Source of the DNA: Acherontichlamydia pituitae
GTDB lineage: Bacteria; Chlamydiota; Chlamydiia; Chlamydiales; Rhabdochlamydiaceae
Direction of reading: 5' to 3'
DNA: 64,000 bases
NCBI GenBank assembly: GCA_019634675.1
Contig: JAHCAX010000001.1
Coordinates: 1 to 64,000, forward strand
The notes below the pieces were generated by a model. The model worked only from the letters and a program-made list of their open reading frames with translations, made no database searches and was not told where the DNA came from. Below, piece by piece: positions 1-8,147 of the stretch. Position numbers and translations under genes: made by a program. The first letter of the stretch is position 1, and the number at the start of each line of letters is the position of its first letter.

Positions 1-37
1 TACAGCTTCTTAGGGCCTGTCGTCAATTCAGTTTCTG

Positions 38-1300
38 TTAATTTTTCGGTTCTTTTGAGCCGCTCTGTGTGTTGCTTTTTTTCGTAGCAAGAAGAACCCA
101 TCCCGACATCAATGCGATCGCTGCAATAGGAAAAAACAAATTCATGTTCAGATTTCCAAGAATACTGCCAGTAATCGGGACAACGATCCATCCCAAGGCC
201 ATCATCGATTGGCTTAGGCCCATCGTTTTACCTTGAATACTTTTGGATGCCGTTATGGACAATAAGTTCAATGCATTGCTCAATGAAGAGGGCCCGCCGA
301 TCGCTGCCAAGGCATAGAGAATTGTAAACAACATAAATGAGTTGGACATACTTGCAAGAACAACAAAAATACTTGCCTGGGCAAGACCTGCAAGACAAAC
401 AATTTTTGTCGGATAGCGTTTGATGAGGATTGGATTGAGGACAGATCCCCCGAATACCCAGAAAACACCTTGCGTAACCAGCCCCCAGGAAACAGCCTGT
501 TGAGTTACGTGAAACTTTTCAATGGAAATGGCTCCATACCATTGAAGCGCCAATCCCCAGCCAACCGTCCAGAATAAAACTACAATAAAATACCTACGCA
601 GGCTAGCAAGGCGCAAAGCGTGCACGACGTTATGAATTCCTTTGATCGGATCTAATTTAGGCCCGTTTTCTTTTTTGTGCGTCTCTTGAAAAATGGTTAA
701 AATCAAAATCAAGCAAATCAGAGCAAACGCAACGGTGAGATAAAATGGAAGCGAGGGACTAAAGTAATGGGAAATGGAAGAATCAGATAGATATCCTCCG
801 GCGACCATTGCCAAAGGCCAGGTAAATCCCCAAATAACCGAAACAAAACCGAAGTTGCGCGCTCGAGTTTTTTCATTGGGACTCAAATCGGCAATTGAGG
901 CAAGGCAGATCGAGAGATTTCCTGCACAGAACCCCGAAATCAAGCGGCTGATAAACAACCAGACCAAACTATGATGCGCAATTGCAATTGCAGATAAAAG
1001 ATATCCGAAAGTGATCCCGATTATTGTTAAATAAAACGCTTTTTTTCTTCCAAATCGGTCTCCAATATCGCCGATCAATGGAGCTCCAAAAAACTGTGTT
1101 GCTGGATAGGCAATAAACAATAATCCAAGGATCATATTCTTCATGCCCAGGGCAACATCGCGGCCAACGAGGCCATAGGCTGGGTTGAGGATAAGCGGAG
1201 CGAACATCACAAAGACAATCCCAAATCCAAAATTATCTAAAGATGCCACACAAAAAACGGCTAATAGATTTTTCTTTCGCTGTTTGGAGTTCAATGCCAT
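38..1300 (-). CDS. MFS transporter (drug:H+ antiporter-like), copy 1
   Basis: This is a 12-helix major facilitator of about 420 residues, inner membrane. It shows the loop 2-3 signature GDIGDRFGRK typical of the DHA1/TetA-type branch, and hydrophobic segments run along its whole length. I take the ATG at 1300 as start; a GTG one codon earlier is also open. A close paralogue (2599-3834) lies on the same strand on the other side of a kinase gene, with near-identical stretches such as FGFGIVFV and SICLASIADLSP, so the two arose by duplication. The substrate cannot be told from sequence. In an intracellular bacterium a metabolite or nucleoside-type importer or exporter is as likely as drug efflux. 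The gene is transcribed divergently from the kinase across a gap of about 220 bp. Confidence 0.85.
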   Translation of the reverse strand: MALNSKQRKKNLLAVFCVASLDNFGFGIVFVMFAPLILNPAYGLVGRDVALGMKNMILGLLFIAYPATQFFGAPLIGDIGDRFGRKKAFYLTIIGITFGYLLSAIAIAHHSLVWLFISRLISGFCAGNLSICLASIADLSPNEKTRARNFGFVSVIWGFTWPLAMVAGGYLSDSSISHYFSPSLPFYLTVAFALICLILILTIFQETHKKENGPKLDPIKGIHNVVHALRLASLRRYFIVVLFWTVGWGLALQWYGAISIEKFHVTQQAVSWGLVTQGVFWVFGGSVLNPILIKRYPTKIVCLAGLAQASIFVVLASMSNSFMLFTILYALAAIGGPSSLSNALNLLSITASKSIQGKTMGLSQSMMALGWIVVPITGSILGNLNMNLFFPIAAIALMSGWVLLATKKSNTQSGSKEPKN

Positions 1301-1519
1301 CACCTAAAATTCAGGGAAGCTCATATTTTATGCCCATTGCAAAACGCCACCTAAAATCTGCATCGAATTCGATGCCCCCATCCCTTCCTTAGACATGCAG
1401 CAAGCGATGGGATAAGTCGAGTTTAAACTGTTGTCTACTGCACCTTCCATAAACGTTCAATTAAATTCAACTAAGTGCTATCAACGTGGCATTCCACAAC
1501 CGAACCACTGGAGCTTGTT

Positions 1520-2554
1520 ATGTCATTGTACCGCTGCATTGCATCTCTGTTCTGTTCTCTATTAGTTTTCGATTCACTTGCCGCTCAAGAAGTATTGACC
1601 ATCAGCGACTCGATCGTTGACCACATCCTGTTTGTCGAAGATAGCTTTATGTCCTCTGTGCCCGGGAAACGGGGTGGCTGCGCCCTTGTCGATGCGCAGA
1701 CATTCGATATGATCCTAGAGCGCAGCGGATCAGCTCCTCAGCTCATGCCAGGAGGCAGCAGCGTTAATGTCCTTAAAGGCCTTGCCCATCTCGGCCACCG
1801 CTGCACGCTTGTCGTCCAAGTTGGCAATGATCCGACAGGGCAGTTTTTCGTTAACCGCCTCTCCGACCAAGGGATTCGCCTGCGGATGGAAACGATCTCT
1901 TCTCCAACTGGGAAATCAGCATGCCTCGTCACTCCAAACGGCGAGAGGACGATGAGGACATTTCTCGGCGCATCGGGAAGCAATAGCAATCTAAATCTTC
2001 TCAAGGAAGACTTTCAGACTGTCAATTTGTTTCATCTGGAAGGCTATCAGCTTAAACACCACAACCTCGTTAGAAGGGCTATTGAATTTTCAAAACAGAA
2101 CAACGCTTTGATCTCTCTTGACCTCTCCTCTTTTGAGATTGCACGGGATGAACGCAGCTTTATTGAAGAGCTTTTAAAAGAAGGCACGATCAATCTCTTC
2201 TTTGCCAATCAAGATGAAGCCTACGCCTTCACAGGGCTCGGTCCTCAAGAAGCCTGCTCCCACCTTGCTTCCTATTGCGATGTCGCCATCGTAACCATGG
2301 GAGAGCAGGGGAGCATCATCCAAAAAGGGAAAAACCAATTCCACTTTCCTGCATTCGATGTCCCGGTTGTTGATACGATCGGCGCAGGCGACCTGTTTAT
2401 GAGCGGGTTCATTCATGGGTATCTGCATCAATGGAACATCAAAGACTGCGCTTGGCTAGGCTCCTATCTCGCTTCTGAAGTCGTTCAAGTCATCGGAGCT
2501 GAAATTCCCTCTGACCGTTGGGATGGGATTTTGCAGGATGCAAACTGCGATTGA
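1520..2554 (+). CDS. PfkB-family carbohydrate/nucleoside kinase with N-terminal signal peptide
   Basis: This is a 344-residue ribokinase/adenosine-kinase-fold enzyme. The PfkB second signature, DTIGAGDLFMSG, is at about residues 285-296 and contains the catalytic Asp. The glycine-rich substrate region (MPGGSSVNVLKGLAHLG) and the start of the fold (SDSIVDHI) are also present, so the kinase is full length. The odd feature is about 22 extra residues at the front, MSLYRCIASLFCSLLVFDSL followed by AAQ, which read as a Sec signal peptide with a cleavage-like AAQ. I chose ATG 1520 because a GAG Shine-Dalgarno core lies upstream; an in-frame GTG at 1475 would hide the signal. The gene sits between two paralogous MFS genes. 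Substrate unknown: sugar or nucleoside phosphorylation by ATP is the family reaction. An exported kinase would need ATP outside the cytoplasm. Confidence 0.85.
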   Translation: MSLYRCIASLFCSLLVFDSLAAQEVLTISDSIVDHILFVEDSFMSSVPGKRGGCALVDAQTFDMILERSGSAPQLMPGGSSVNVLKGLAHLGHRCTLVVQVGNDPTGQFFVNRLSDQGIRLRMETISSPTGKSACLVTPNGERTMRTFLGASGSNSNLNLLKEDFQTVNLFHLEGYQLKHHNLVRRAIEFSKQNNALISLDLSSFEIARDERSFIEELLKEGTINLFFANQDEAYAFTGLGPQEACSHLASYCDVAIVTMGEQGSIIQKGKNQFHFPAFDVPVVDTIGAGDLFMSGFIHGYLHQWNIKDCAWLGSYLASEVVQVIGAEIPSDRWDGILQDANCD

Positions 2555-2573
2555 TTGCTGAGATAGGTTCAAA

Positions 2574-2598
2574 GAGCAGGCCCATGATGGGCCTGCTC
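2574..2598. terminator. Bidirectional hairpin between convergent genes
   Basis: There is a perfect 11-bp inverted repeat, GAGCAGGCCCA/TGGGCCTGCTC, with a 3-nt loop. It sits exactly between the 3' ends of the kinase gene (+) and the second MFS gene (-). No strong T tract follows on either side. The motif just upstream, GATAGGTTC (2561-2570), resembles the ends of the palindromic elements at 32990 and 55946. Confidence 0.55.
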
Positions 2599-3834
2599 CT
2601 ATTGACGAACTGTCTGTTTTTTTGCAATCAGCAGAATCCATGCAAAAAACAAAAACATCGCTGCAATGGGATAAAACAAGTTTACGTTCACGTTTCCAAG
2701 AGCGCTCCCAGCAATCGGAACTAAAAACCACGCTAAAGACATCATTGACTGGCTTAAGCCCATCGTTTTCCCTTGAATGCTCTTAGGCGATGCAATCGAT
2801 AATAAATTCAAAGCATTGCTCAGAGCAAAAGAAGCGCCGACTGCTGCAAGTGCATACATGGAAGTAAAAAGGATGAAAGAGTTCGCAAAGCTCGATAGAA
2901 CGATAAATAGGATCGCGCCTGCAAAACCGGTTAAGCAGGCAGTCTTTGTCGAATAGCGCTTTAAAAGGATTGGATTGAGAAACGAACCGCCAAATGTCCA
3001 TAATAGGCCCTGAAGGATCAGTCCCCATGTAATGCCCTGCTGCGAGAGTTGGAACTTTTCAATGGCAAAAACTCCATACCATTGAACTGACAGCCCCCAC
3101 CCGAGCGTCCAGAGCAGGACAATGATAAAATATCGGCGCAAGTTAGCTAGGTGCAGAGCTTGCATGACATTATGGATCCCTTTGATCAGATCTAGTTTAT
3201 GCCCAGCTTTTGCCGCATGCGTTTCGTGAAACATGTTCCGGATCAAGAGCAGGCTGATGAATGAAAAGACTGCTGTCAAATAGAAAGGAAGAGAGGGATT
3301 AAAGTAAGTGGAAATGGTCGGATCGGATAGATACCCGCCGATAAGCATTGCGATTGGCCAGCTAATCCCCCAAACGACAGAAACGAAACCAAAGTTGCGC
3401 GCCCGTATTTTCTCAGTAGGGCTCAAGTCTGCAATCGAAGCAAGGCATATCGATAGGTTTCCTGCGCAAAATCCCGAGAGCAATCGACTGATGAACAACC
3501 AGGCCAAGCTGTGGCCGGCAATTGCAACTCCGGATAATAGATACCCGAATGTGACGCCGATGATCGTTAAATAAAACGCCATTTTTCTTCCAAAACGGTC
3601 AGCGATGTCTCCTAGCAAGGGGGCTCCGAAAAACTGAGTGAGGGGAAATGCGACAAACAACAAACCCACAATTAAGTTCTTCATCCCTAAGGATGCGCCA
3701 GAGCTGACCAACCCATAAACAGGGTTCAGGACCAGCGGCGCAAACAACACAAAGACGATTCCAAATCCAAAATTGTCCAAACACGCCACAAAAAAAACTG
3801 CAAATAGATTTTTCTTCCTTTCTTTTGCGTTCAA
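2599..3834 (-). CDS. MFS transporter (drug:H+ antiporter-like), copy 2
   Basis: This is a 411-residue paralogue of the transporter at 38-1300, with the same motif GDIADRFGRK and the same 12-segment hydrophobic pattern. The start appears to be TTG at 3834. It is preceded by AAAGGGGA at Shine-Dalgarno distance, and the next in-frame ATG is some 50 codons in, past the first membrane helix. Its 3' end converges on the PfkB-like kinase across a hairpin. The arrangement MFS-kinase-MFS suggests that a transporter duplication spans the kinase. Whether both copies move the same substrate cannot be judged. The upstream 470 bp are AT-rich and probably carry its promoter. Confidence 0.85.
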   Translation of the reverse strand: MNAKERKKNLFAVFFVACLDNFGFGIVFVLFAPLVLNPVYGLVSSGASLGMKNLIVGLLFVAFPLTQFFGAPLLGDIADRFGRKMAFYLTIIGVTFGYLLSGVAIAGHSLAWLFISRLLSGFCAGNLSICLASIADLSPTEKIRARNFGFVSVVWGISWPIAMLIGGYLSDPTISTYFNPSLPFYLTAVFSFISLLLIRNMFHETHAAKAGHKLDLIKGIHNVMQALHLANLRRYFIIVLLWTLGWGLSVQWYGVFAIEKFQLSQQGITWGLILQGLLWTFGGSFLNPILLKRYSTKTACLTGFAGAILFIVLSSFANSFILFTSMYALAAVGASFALSNALNLLSIASPKSIQGKTMGLSQSMMSLAWFLVPIAGSALGNVNVNLFYPIAAMFLFFAWILLIAKKQTVRQ

Positions 3835-3916
3835 TGAAATCCCCTTTAATTAAAAAAAATTAAGCTACTTTTAATTTAATAAATAAATACAAACAACATT
3901 TAACTCAACATTGAAT

Positions 3917-4075
3917 TCAAAAATAGCTTGCAGGCACAAAAATGAAAACCCTTCCTGGTTGGAGGGGTTGTACATATGTTGACAGATTTAGAAGGAGAAT
4001 GCAGCCTTGAGCATTTCCAAAAACATGTGTCATTAGCGAACAGATCTCGGGCAAAGTCCAAATATACTTGTTCAT
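3917..4075 (-). CDS. Possible small protein (52 residues), unverified
   Basis: In the AT-rich gap between the second MFS gene and the large glycosyltransferase-like gene there is a short frame starting ATG AAC AAG TAT. A strong AAAAGGAGA ribosome-binding site precedes it with 5-nt spacing. The predicted peptide begins MNKYIWTLPEICSLM and is fairly hydrophobic. A second frame starts four bases earlier (3900-4079) and competes for the same site at a poor spacing. I recognise no family. The ribosome-binding site is the only positive evidence; the rest of the roughly 470-bp gap (3835-4306) shows nothing else I can name. Confidence 0.22.
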   Translation of the reverse strand: MNKYIWTLPEICSLMTHVFGNAQGCILLLNLSTYVQPLQPGRVFIFVPASYF

Positions 4076-4306
4076 ACATTCTCCTTTTGAGTTTCCGAAG
4101 ACCAGTAAATAAACACACCTCAGCAGCAAACTAAAAGATAAATTTTTATTTTTATTAAACCACAAAAAACCGAAAGAAACATCCAAATAAATATATTTGT
4201 TTACTAATAAAAAAATAATAAACTCGATACTTAATTTTTTTAAGAGCGACTTATTTTATATTACTTGTTATCGTTTTCCACTCAAAAAACAATTAACAAG
4301 TTATTT

Positions 4307-7300
4307 ATGACAACATTTATTAAAATTGATTTATTAGTACCTAAGAGCCACGAAGAATCATTTCAAACTCTCTTTCAAGAAATTTTGGATATCGACCAAG
4401 ACGCGGATAAGCCAGCAGATCCTGAAATCAACCAATTATGCCAAAAAGTTCTTGGGTTTATCCGCAATGCCATCGATCTTCCTTCCATTCCATTCCATAA
4501 GCCAAGCATTGAAGAAGATGTTGACTCAGCAATTTCTGCAACGACTTCGTTTAGAACAACTATGAAGAATTGGAACCGCCTGAGCTCGATTGCTCCTCTA
4601 ACATCAGATAGCGACCACTTTCTTCGTTCAAGATATTTGACAGCATCTTTGCAATTCCATCAACGGCTGGCTCAAAATGACCCGATCAGCCAAGCGCTTG
4701 TCCGCCTGCATCAGCGCCGCTTATTCCTACCTATCCTTCCTTCCGTTACAGGCAGCCTTGCATCACCGACTTCCAGTCTTACCGCAACATCCACTTCTTC
4801 TATTGCATTTGACGTCAAGCACCACTTCTCTTTGATCGATGCATATGATCGAGTCAAACAACTCTTCAACTCCCGCAATTTGGTCCACTCGCCCTTTTTA
4901 TTCTCTGAATATTGGGATCTCTACAGCAAAAATCTAACAGTTGAAGAACAATCGAGATTTCTAACAGCGCTTCTCTACCATTTTTATCTGAACGACATCG
5001 ACATCCCTTCGACTAAAGTAAGCACAACAGTCCATCCGATGGTATTGTTCTGCTGGCAGACCCTTGCAGAAAACATCTCAGAGGATGCTTTGCTTCGCTG
5101 CCTTAATCAACTTACCTTGGACCAAAAAGCCCGTTTAGCATCCGTTGCAATCGCCCATTATCGCGAGGGCTCCTTTTTTCTTATTAACGCACTCGTACGG
5201 ACTGCCGATCCAGGTTTGATTGCATTGATCCGTTTATGCCAAAGAGAACAGGGAAACTGCATCTCTATCGCAAAGGAATTACAGTCTCTTTCCCATATCG
5301 AGCCATCGAACCTCTATGAGTTCATGGAAAAACAGGAGGCTGCCCTCGTAGAAAAAGCAGCAGGACTTGCAAGCCGGATGCATAAACTCCTCCCCTTGAT
5401 CTTTAAGCTTTCTGAAACCAGAAAAGAGGGCTGCTATCTCATGCTGAAGCAATATGACGCTGCCCCAACCTCTTCAGAAGAAATAACTAGGATCGATTCC
5501 CAGTTTTTACAGGAAGCAAATACCATTGGTTCCTTATTTTCCCCCTTCCAAGCCGCCTCTTCAGCATCTGAGGGCTGCCTTCCATTCGATCAAACCGATT
5601 TTGAACGCCTTCTGAGAACTTTTGGATCCAGCCATCTTTTCCTCCCTTCCGGATTTGGGGTTGCACCCCATCTTCCTTTTCTTGATGGCTTAGACGCGCT
5701 GACTGCCGTGTACTCCAATCCCCTCGCCTCCTATAAAATCCATTCTACCGCATTCAATGCTCAACTCTACTACTTATCGAACCTCCTTTCCCACGTTCAG
5801 GCCCTTAGATCCCCTTCCGGCTATGCGGAAGGAGCCTCCACAATCATCTTTAGCTTGCCGACATGCGGAAAAGAACTTTCAAGTTTAAGCTGGCTTCCAT
5901 CCATGGCTGAAAATCTCTGCTCTTATTGCGCCAGTACGCAATCGAACATTCATGACTATCCCATTTTTGTCTTCGATCAATCGCCGCCTCCTCTTTTTTT
6001 CCGCAACCGCGAATATGTAGACCAGCTCAATATTCGCTATGGAACGAGGATCTGCGTCTACTCGAACGAGCAGATCTTGGAACTATCAAACAGGCTAAAT
6101 CTTGGTATGCTGATCGATACAAGCAAGAAAGGAAAGCTTGGATATGGCGGCGCCCGCAATGCCGTCTACATGCTCTCTCCGATGCTGAGAGAACTTGATA
6201 AGAAGGGGATGAGAACGCCTCAAGCGGTTCTTAGCGTCTCAATTCAGCATCTGCGCCAGACCTTTTTACAGACGCTCTCTTCCAACGAATGGGCAATACA
6301 CATGGGCGATGACGATGCGCAGATTCCTTATGCCTATTTCCTTTCCGACCTTCTCTTGGCCCAAAAGCACCATGGAAGCTCATTTGTGAAATGCGGAGAA
6401 TTTGCAGGAAGGGACACAAGCAGCATCAACGGCATCCATTTTGAAGAACTCTTTGATCTTGAAAAAATTTTAGCAAATCCGGAGATCCTTTTTGAACAGA
6501 CCTTATGGACAAAGGACAAACGACGATGGGGAATGGCCGGCACATTGCGATCCTTTGGATGGAGCATGCTTCCCTTCGGAAGCGAAGAGACGTACAATAA
6601 CGAAGAACTGCAGATTGGATCTGATATCCGTCCTAGCGGATTTCATCTGGCGGGACGCCGTTTTCCAACGACCCCGCTCCCTTCAAGTCCGATCATTGGG
6701 ATAGCCAATCGATTAAAAAGCTTTCTTCCCTATCTTTTAGAAATCACCCTGGTCATCGATCTGATCGAACCCGCAAATAAAAACCAACGGACCATCCTTC
6801 CATGGAAACACCGCGGCGCTAGCTCTCCAACTTTTGCCAACCTGCACTCAGTTTTAACAACCCTCTCTTCGACAACGACAGAAAAAACGATGCGTAAGCA
6901 GCTGCTTAAAAACTATTGGGAACAGCATAATCATCCAAGTTTACTTTCCCTATTCCAAAGCTTATCGCTGATTGCCAATCACGATATCAACGGTTCCATT
7001 AATAACTACTTGCAAACACACCCAAAAGCATCCCATGCAGAATTGCAGGAACTGGAGCAATGCCGTACAGTGTTCGAAGGGTTCCAAGAAGATGCAGAAG
7101 CTTTTTTCCTATTTAACCAGACCTTTTTCAATCAATTTCCGACCTCGTCAGATTCTGATGCCTGGATTGACGAAGCCATAGAACAGAATATTCCATGGAA
7201 ATTGATCCTATCTGCTTGCAAAGAGAAAGTGGAGTCCGGTCTTGGGAAACCGCTCACAAGCTTTCCGATCACCAGCTCGCTTCTTCTGATGTTAGAAACA

Positions 7301-7417
7301 ATCGTTGTCGGAGAGCTTCAAGAATCCGTTAAATCCGTTCTGGAGTTGGAGGAGAAGTTTGAGCCCCTTGCAAAAAGGACGTGTCAGCGACTACAAGAAT
7401 CCCCGGATCGACTTTAG
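4307..7417 (+). CDS. Large protein with GT-A-like glycosyltransferase core
   Basis: This is a soluble protein of 1036 residues (start ATG 4307; an earlier in-frame TTG at 4265 is less likely). The middle reads like a nucleotide-sugar transferase of the GT-A fold: a beta-strand opening (STIIFSLPTCGKELSSL), then GYGGARNAVYML near residue 612, then HMGDDDAQIPYAYF with an acidic cluster at residues 668-670 that could be the metal-binding DxD. About 500 residues before and 270 after it are mostly helical and match nothing I know. There is no signal peptide or membrane helix. Its size, the AT-rich upstream region and a lone glycosyltransferase core recall bacterial effector toxins that modify host proteins, but that is inference. 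Its last 89 bp overlap the 3' end of the convergent nifU-like gene. Confidence 0.6.
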   Translation: MTTFIKIDLLVPKSHEESFQTLFQEILDIDQDADKPADPEINQLCQKVLGFIRNAIDLPSIPFHKPSIEEDVDSAISATTSFRTTMKNWNRLSSIAPLTSDSDHFLRSRYLTASLQFHQRLAQNDPISQALVRLHQRRLFLPILPSVTGSLASPTSSLTATSTSSIAFDVKHHFSLIDAYDRVKQLFNSRNLVHSPFLFSEYWDLYSKNLTVEEQSRFLTALLYHFYLNDIDIPSTKVSTTVHPMVLFCWQTLAENISEDALLRCLNQLTLDQKARLASVAIAHYREGSFFLINALVRTADPGLIALIRLCQREQGNCISIAKELQSLSHIEPSNLYEFMEKQEAALVEKAAGLASRMHKLLPLIFKLSETRKEGCYLMLKQYDAAPTSSEEITRIDSQFLQEANTIGSLFSPFQAASSASEGCLPFDQTDFERLLRTFGSSHLFLPSGFGVAPHLPFLDGLDALTAVYSNPLASYKIHSTAFNAQLYYLSNLLSHVQALRSPSGYAEGASTIIFSLPTCGKELSSLSWLPSMAENLCSYCASTQSNIHDYPIFVFDQSPPPLFFRNREYVDQLNIRYGTRICVYSNEQILELSNRLNLGMLIDTSKKGKLGYGGARNAVYMLSPMLRELDKKGMRTPQAVLSVSIQHLRQTFLQTLSSNEWAIHMGDDDAQIPYAYFLSDLLLAQKHHGSSFVKCGEFAGRDTSSINGIHFEELFDLEKILANPEILFEQTLWTKDKRRWGMAGTLRSFGWSMLPFGSEETYNNEELQIGSDIRPSGFHLAGRRFPTTPLPSSPIIGIANRLKSFLPYLLEITLVIDLIEPANKNQRTILPWKHRGASSPTFANLHSVLTTLSSTTTEKTMRKQLLKNYWEQHNHPSLLSLFQSLSLIANHDINGSINNYLQTHPKASHAELQELEQCRTVFEGFQEDAEAFFLFNQTFFNQFPTSSDSDAWIDEAIEQNIPWKLILSACKEKVESGLGKPLTSFPITSSLLLMLETIVVGELQESVKSVLELEEKFEPLAKRTCQRLQESPDRL

Positions 7418-8147
7418 CCTTTAAGATCTGTTGGATCGCATCAAGGGTCGAGCCTGTCGCTGAATAACATGACGTGCAAGCCCCTTGATAAGCGATGATG
7501 AGCTCCCGGTCATTGACCAGGTTCACAATTTCAATCCCCCCTGCATCAAGCTCGATATAGGGACGGATATCTTTTTGGATAACCTCTTCAATGACAGCAA
7601 TCTTTTGCTCTGTAGTTAAATCTTTCCATCCTGGATAGGGGCCGTCGCTGATCTGCGATTCGATATCAAGCGGCGTTGGAACGTAGGCTTCTGCAAATGG
7701 GATATCAAAACACTGCTCCGTTGCGTTCTCGATCGCGCCGATCACCAAATTAACATGAGGAAAAGTCTCAGGCGGAAACGCATTGATCCCTTCCTTATCG
7801 CGCACTTGCCGATCCAGCAGCTCCGCTGTCAAACGGCGAGCCTGGTCATAGTTCTTCCTAATCAAAAGCTCGCAGGCAGCCTCTGCAGCACCAATGAGGG
7901 CCGACTGGCCGAACGCCTGAAATTTTGCATCGGCGATCACACCATCGCTTTCATCGACAAGAAGGTACAGGCAGACTGCATTGCCATCGATGCATTGCCC
8001 TTCGAGGCCTTTGACAAGGCGCATACCGCGTTCTTTTGCACCTTCTGCCGTCATCTGTCCGCAATGGCGGGGATTCTCAATTTTTTGTGCCAGCTTCTTG
8101 CTGTAGAAGCTCCATGGAAAAGGGGCTGGTAGTTTTTGCGCTGTCAT
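7329..8147 (-). CDS. NifU-like protein, degenerate IscU domain plus Nfu domain
   Basis: This is a 272-residue two-domain protein. The N-terminal 130 residues follow IscU/NifU-N (FYSKKLAQKIENPRHCG, then FQAFGQSALIGAAEA). By alignment from memory, all three scaffold cysteines of IscU are replaced: the CGD motif reads DGN, the GCGS cysteine is Gln, and the HC cysteine is Val. The C-terminal NifU domain keeps its CxxC (GACTSCYSATGSTLD), so it could still carry a cluster as Nfu proteins do. Start ATG 8147 overlaps the stop of the nifS-like gene in an ATGA arrangement, which implies translational coupling. The pair with gpmA matches the gene order I recall around CT720-CT722 of Chlamydia trachomatis. 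Role: probably iron-sulfur cluster carriage or regulation rather than classical scaffolding. Confidence 0.8.
   Translation of the reverse strand: MTAQKLPAPFPWSFYSKKLAQKIENPRHCGQMTAEGAKERGMRLVKGLEGQCIDGNAVCLYLLVDESDGVIADAKFQAFGQSALIGAAEAACELLIRKNYDQARRLTAELLDRQVRDKEGINAFPPETFPHVNLVIGAIENATEQCFDIPFAEAYVPTPLDIESQISDGPYPGWKDLTTEQKIAVIEEVIQKDIRPYIELDAGGIEIVNLVNDRELIIAYQGACTSCYSATGSTLDAIQQILKAKVDPGILVVADTSFLQGAQTSPPTPERI

Noticed and set aside
38..3834. Tetracycline-resistance efflux pumps
   Set aside because: The MFS motif is shared by many transporters. Nothing in context (mobile element, tetR) supports an antibiotic role, so I kept the call general.
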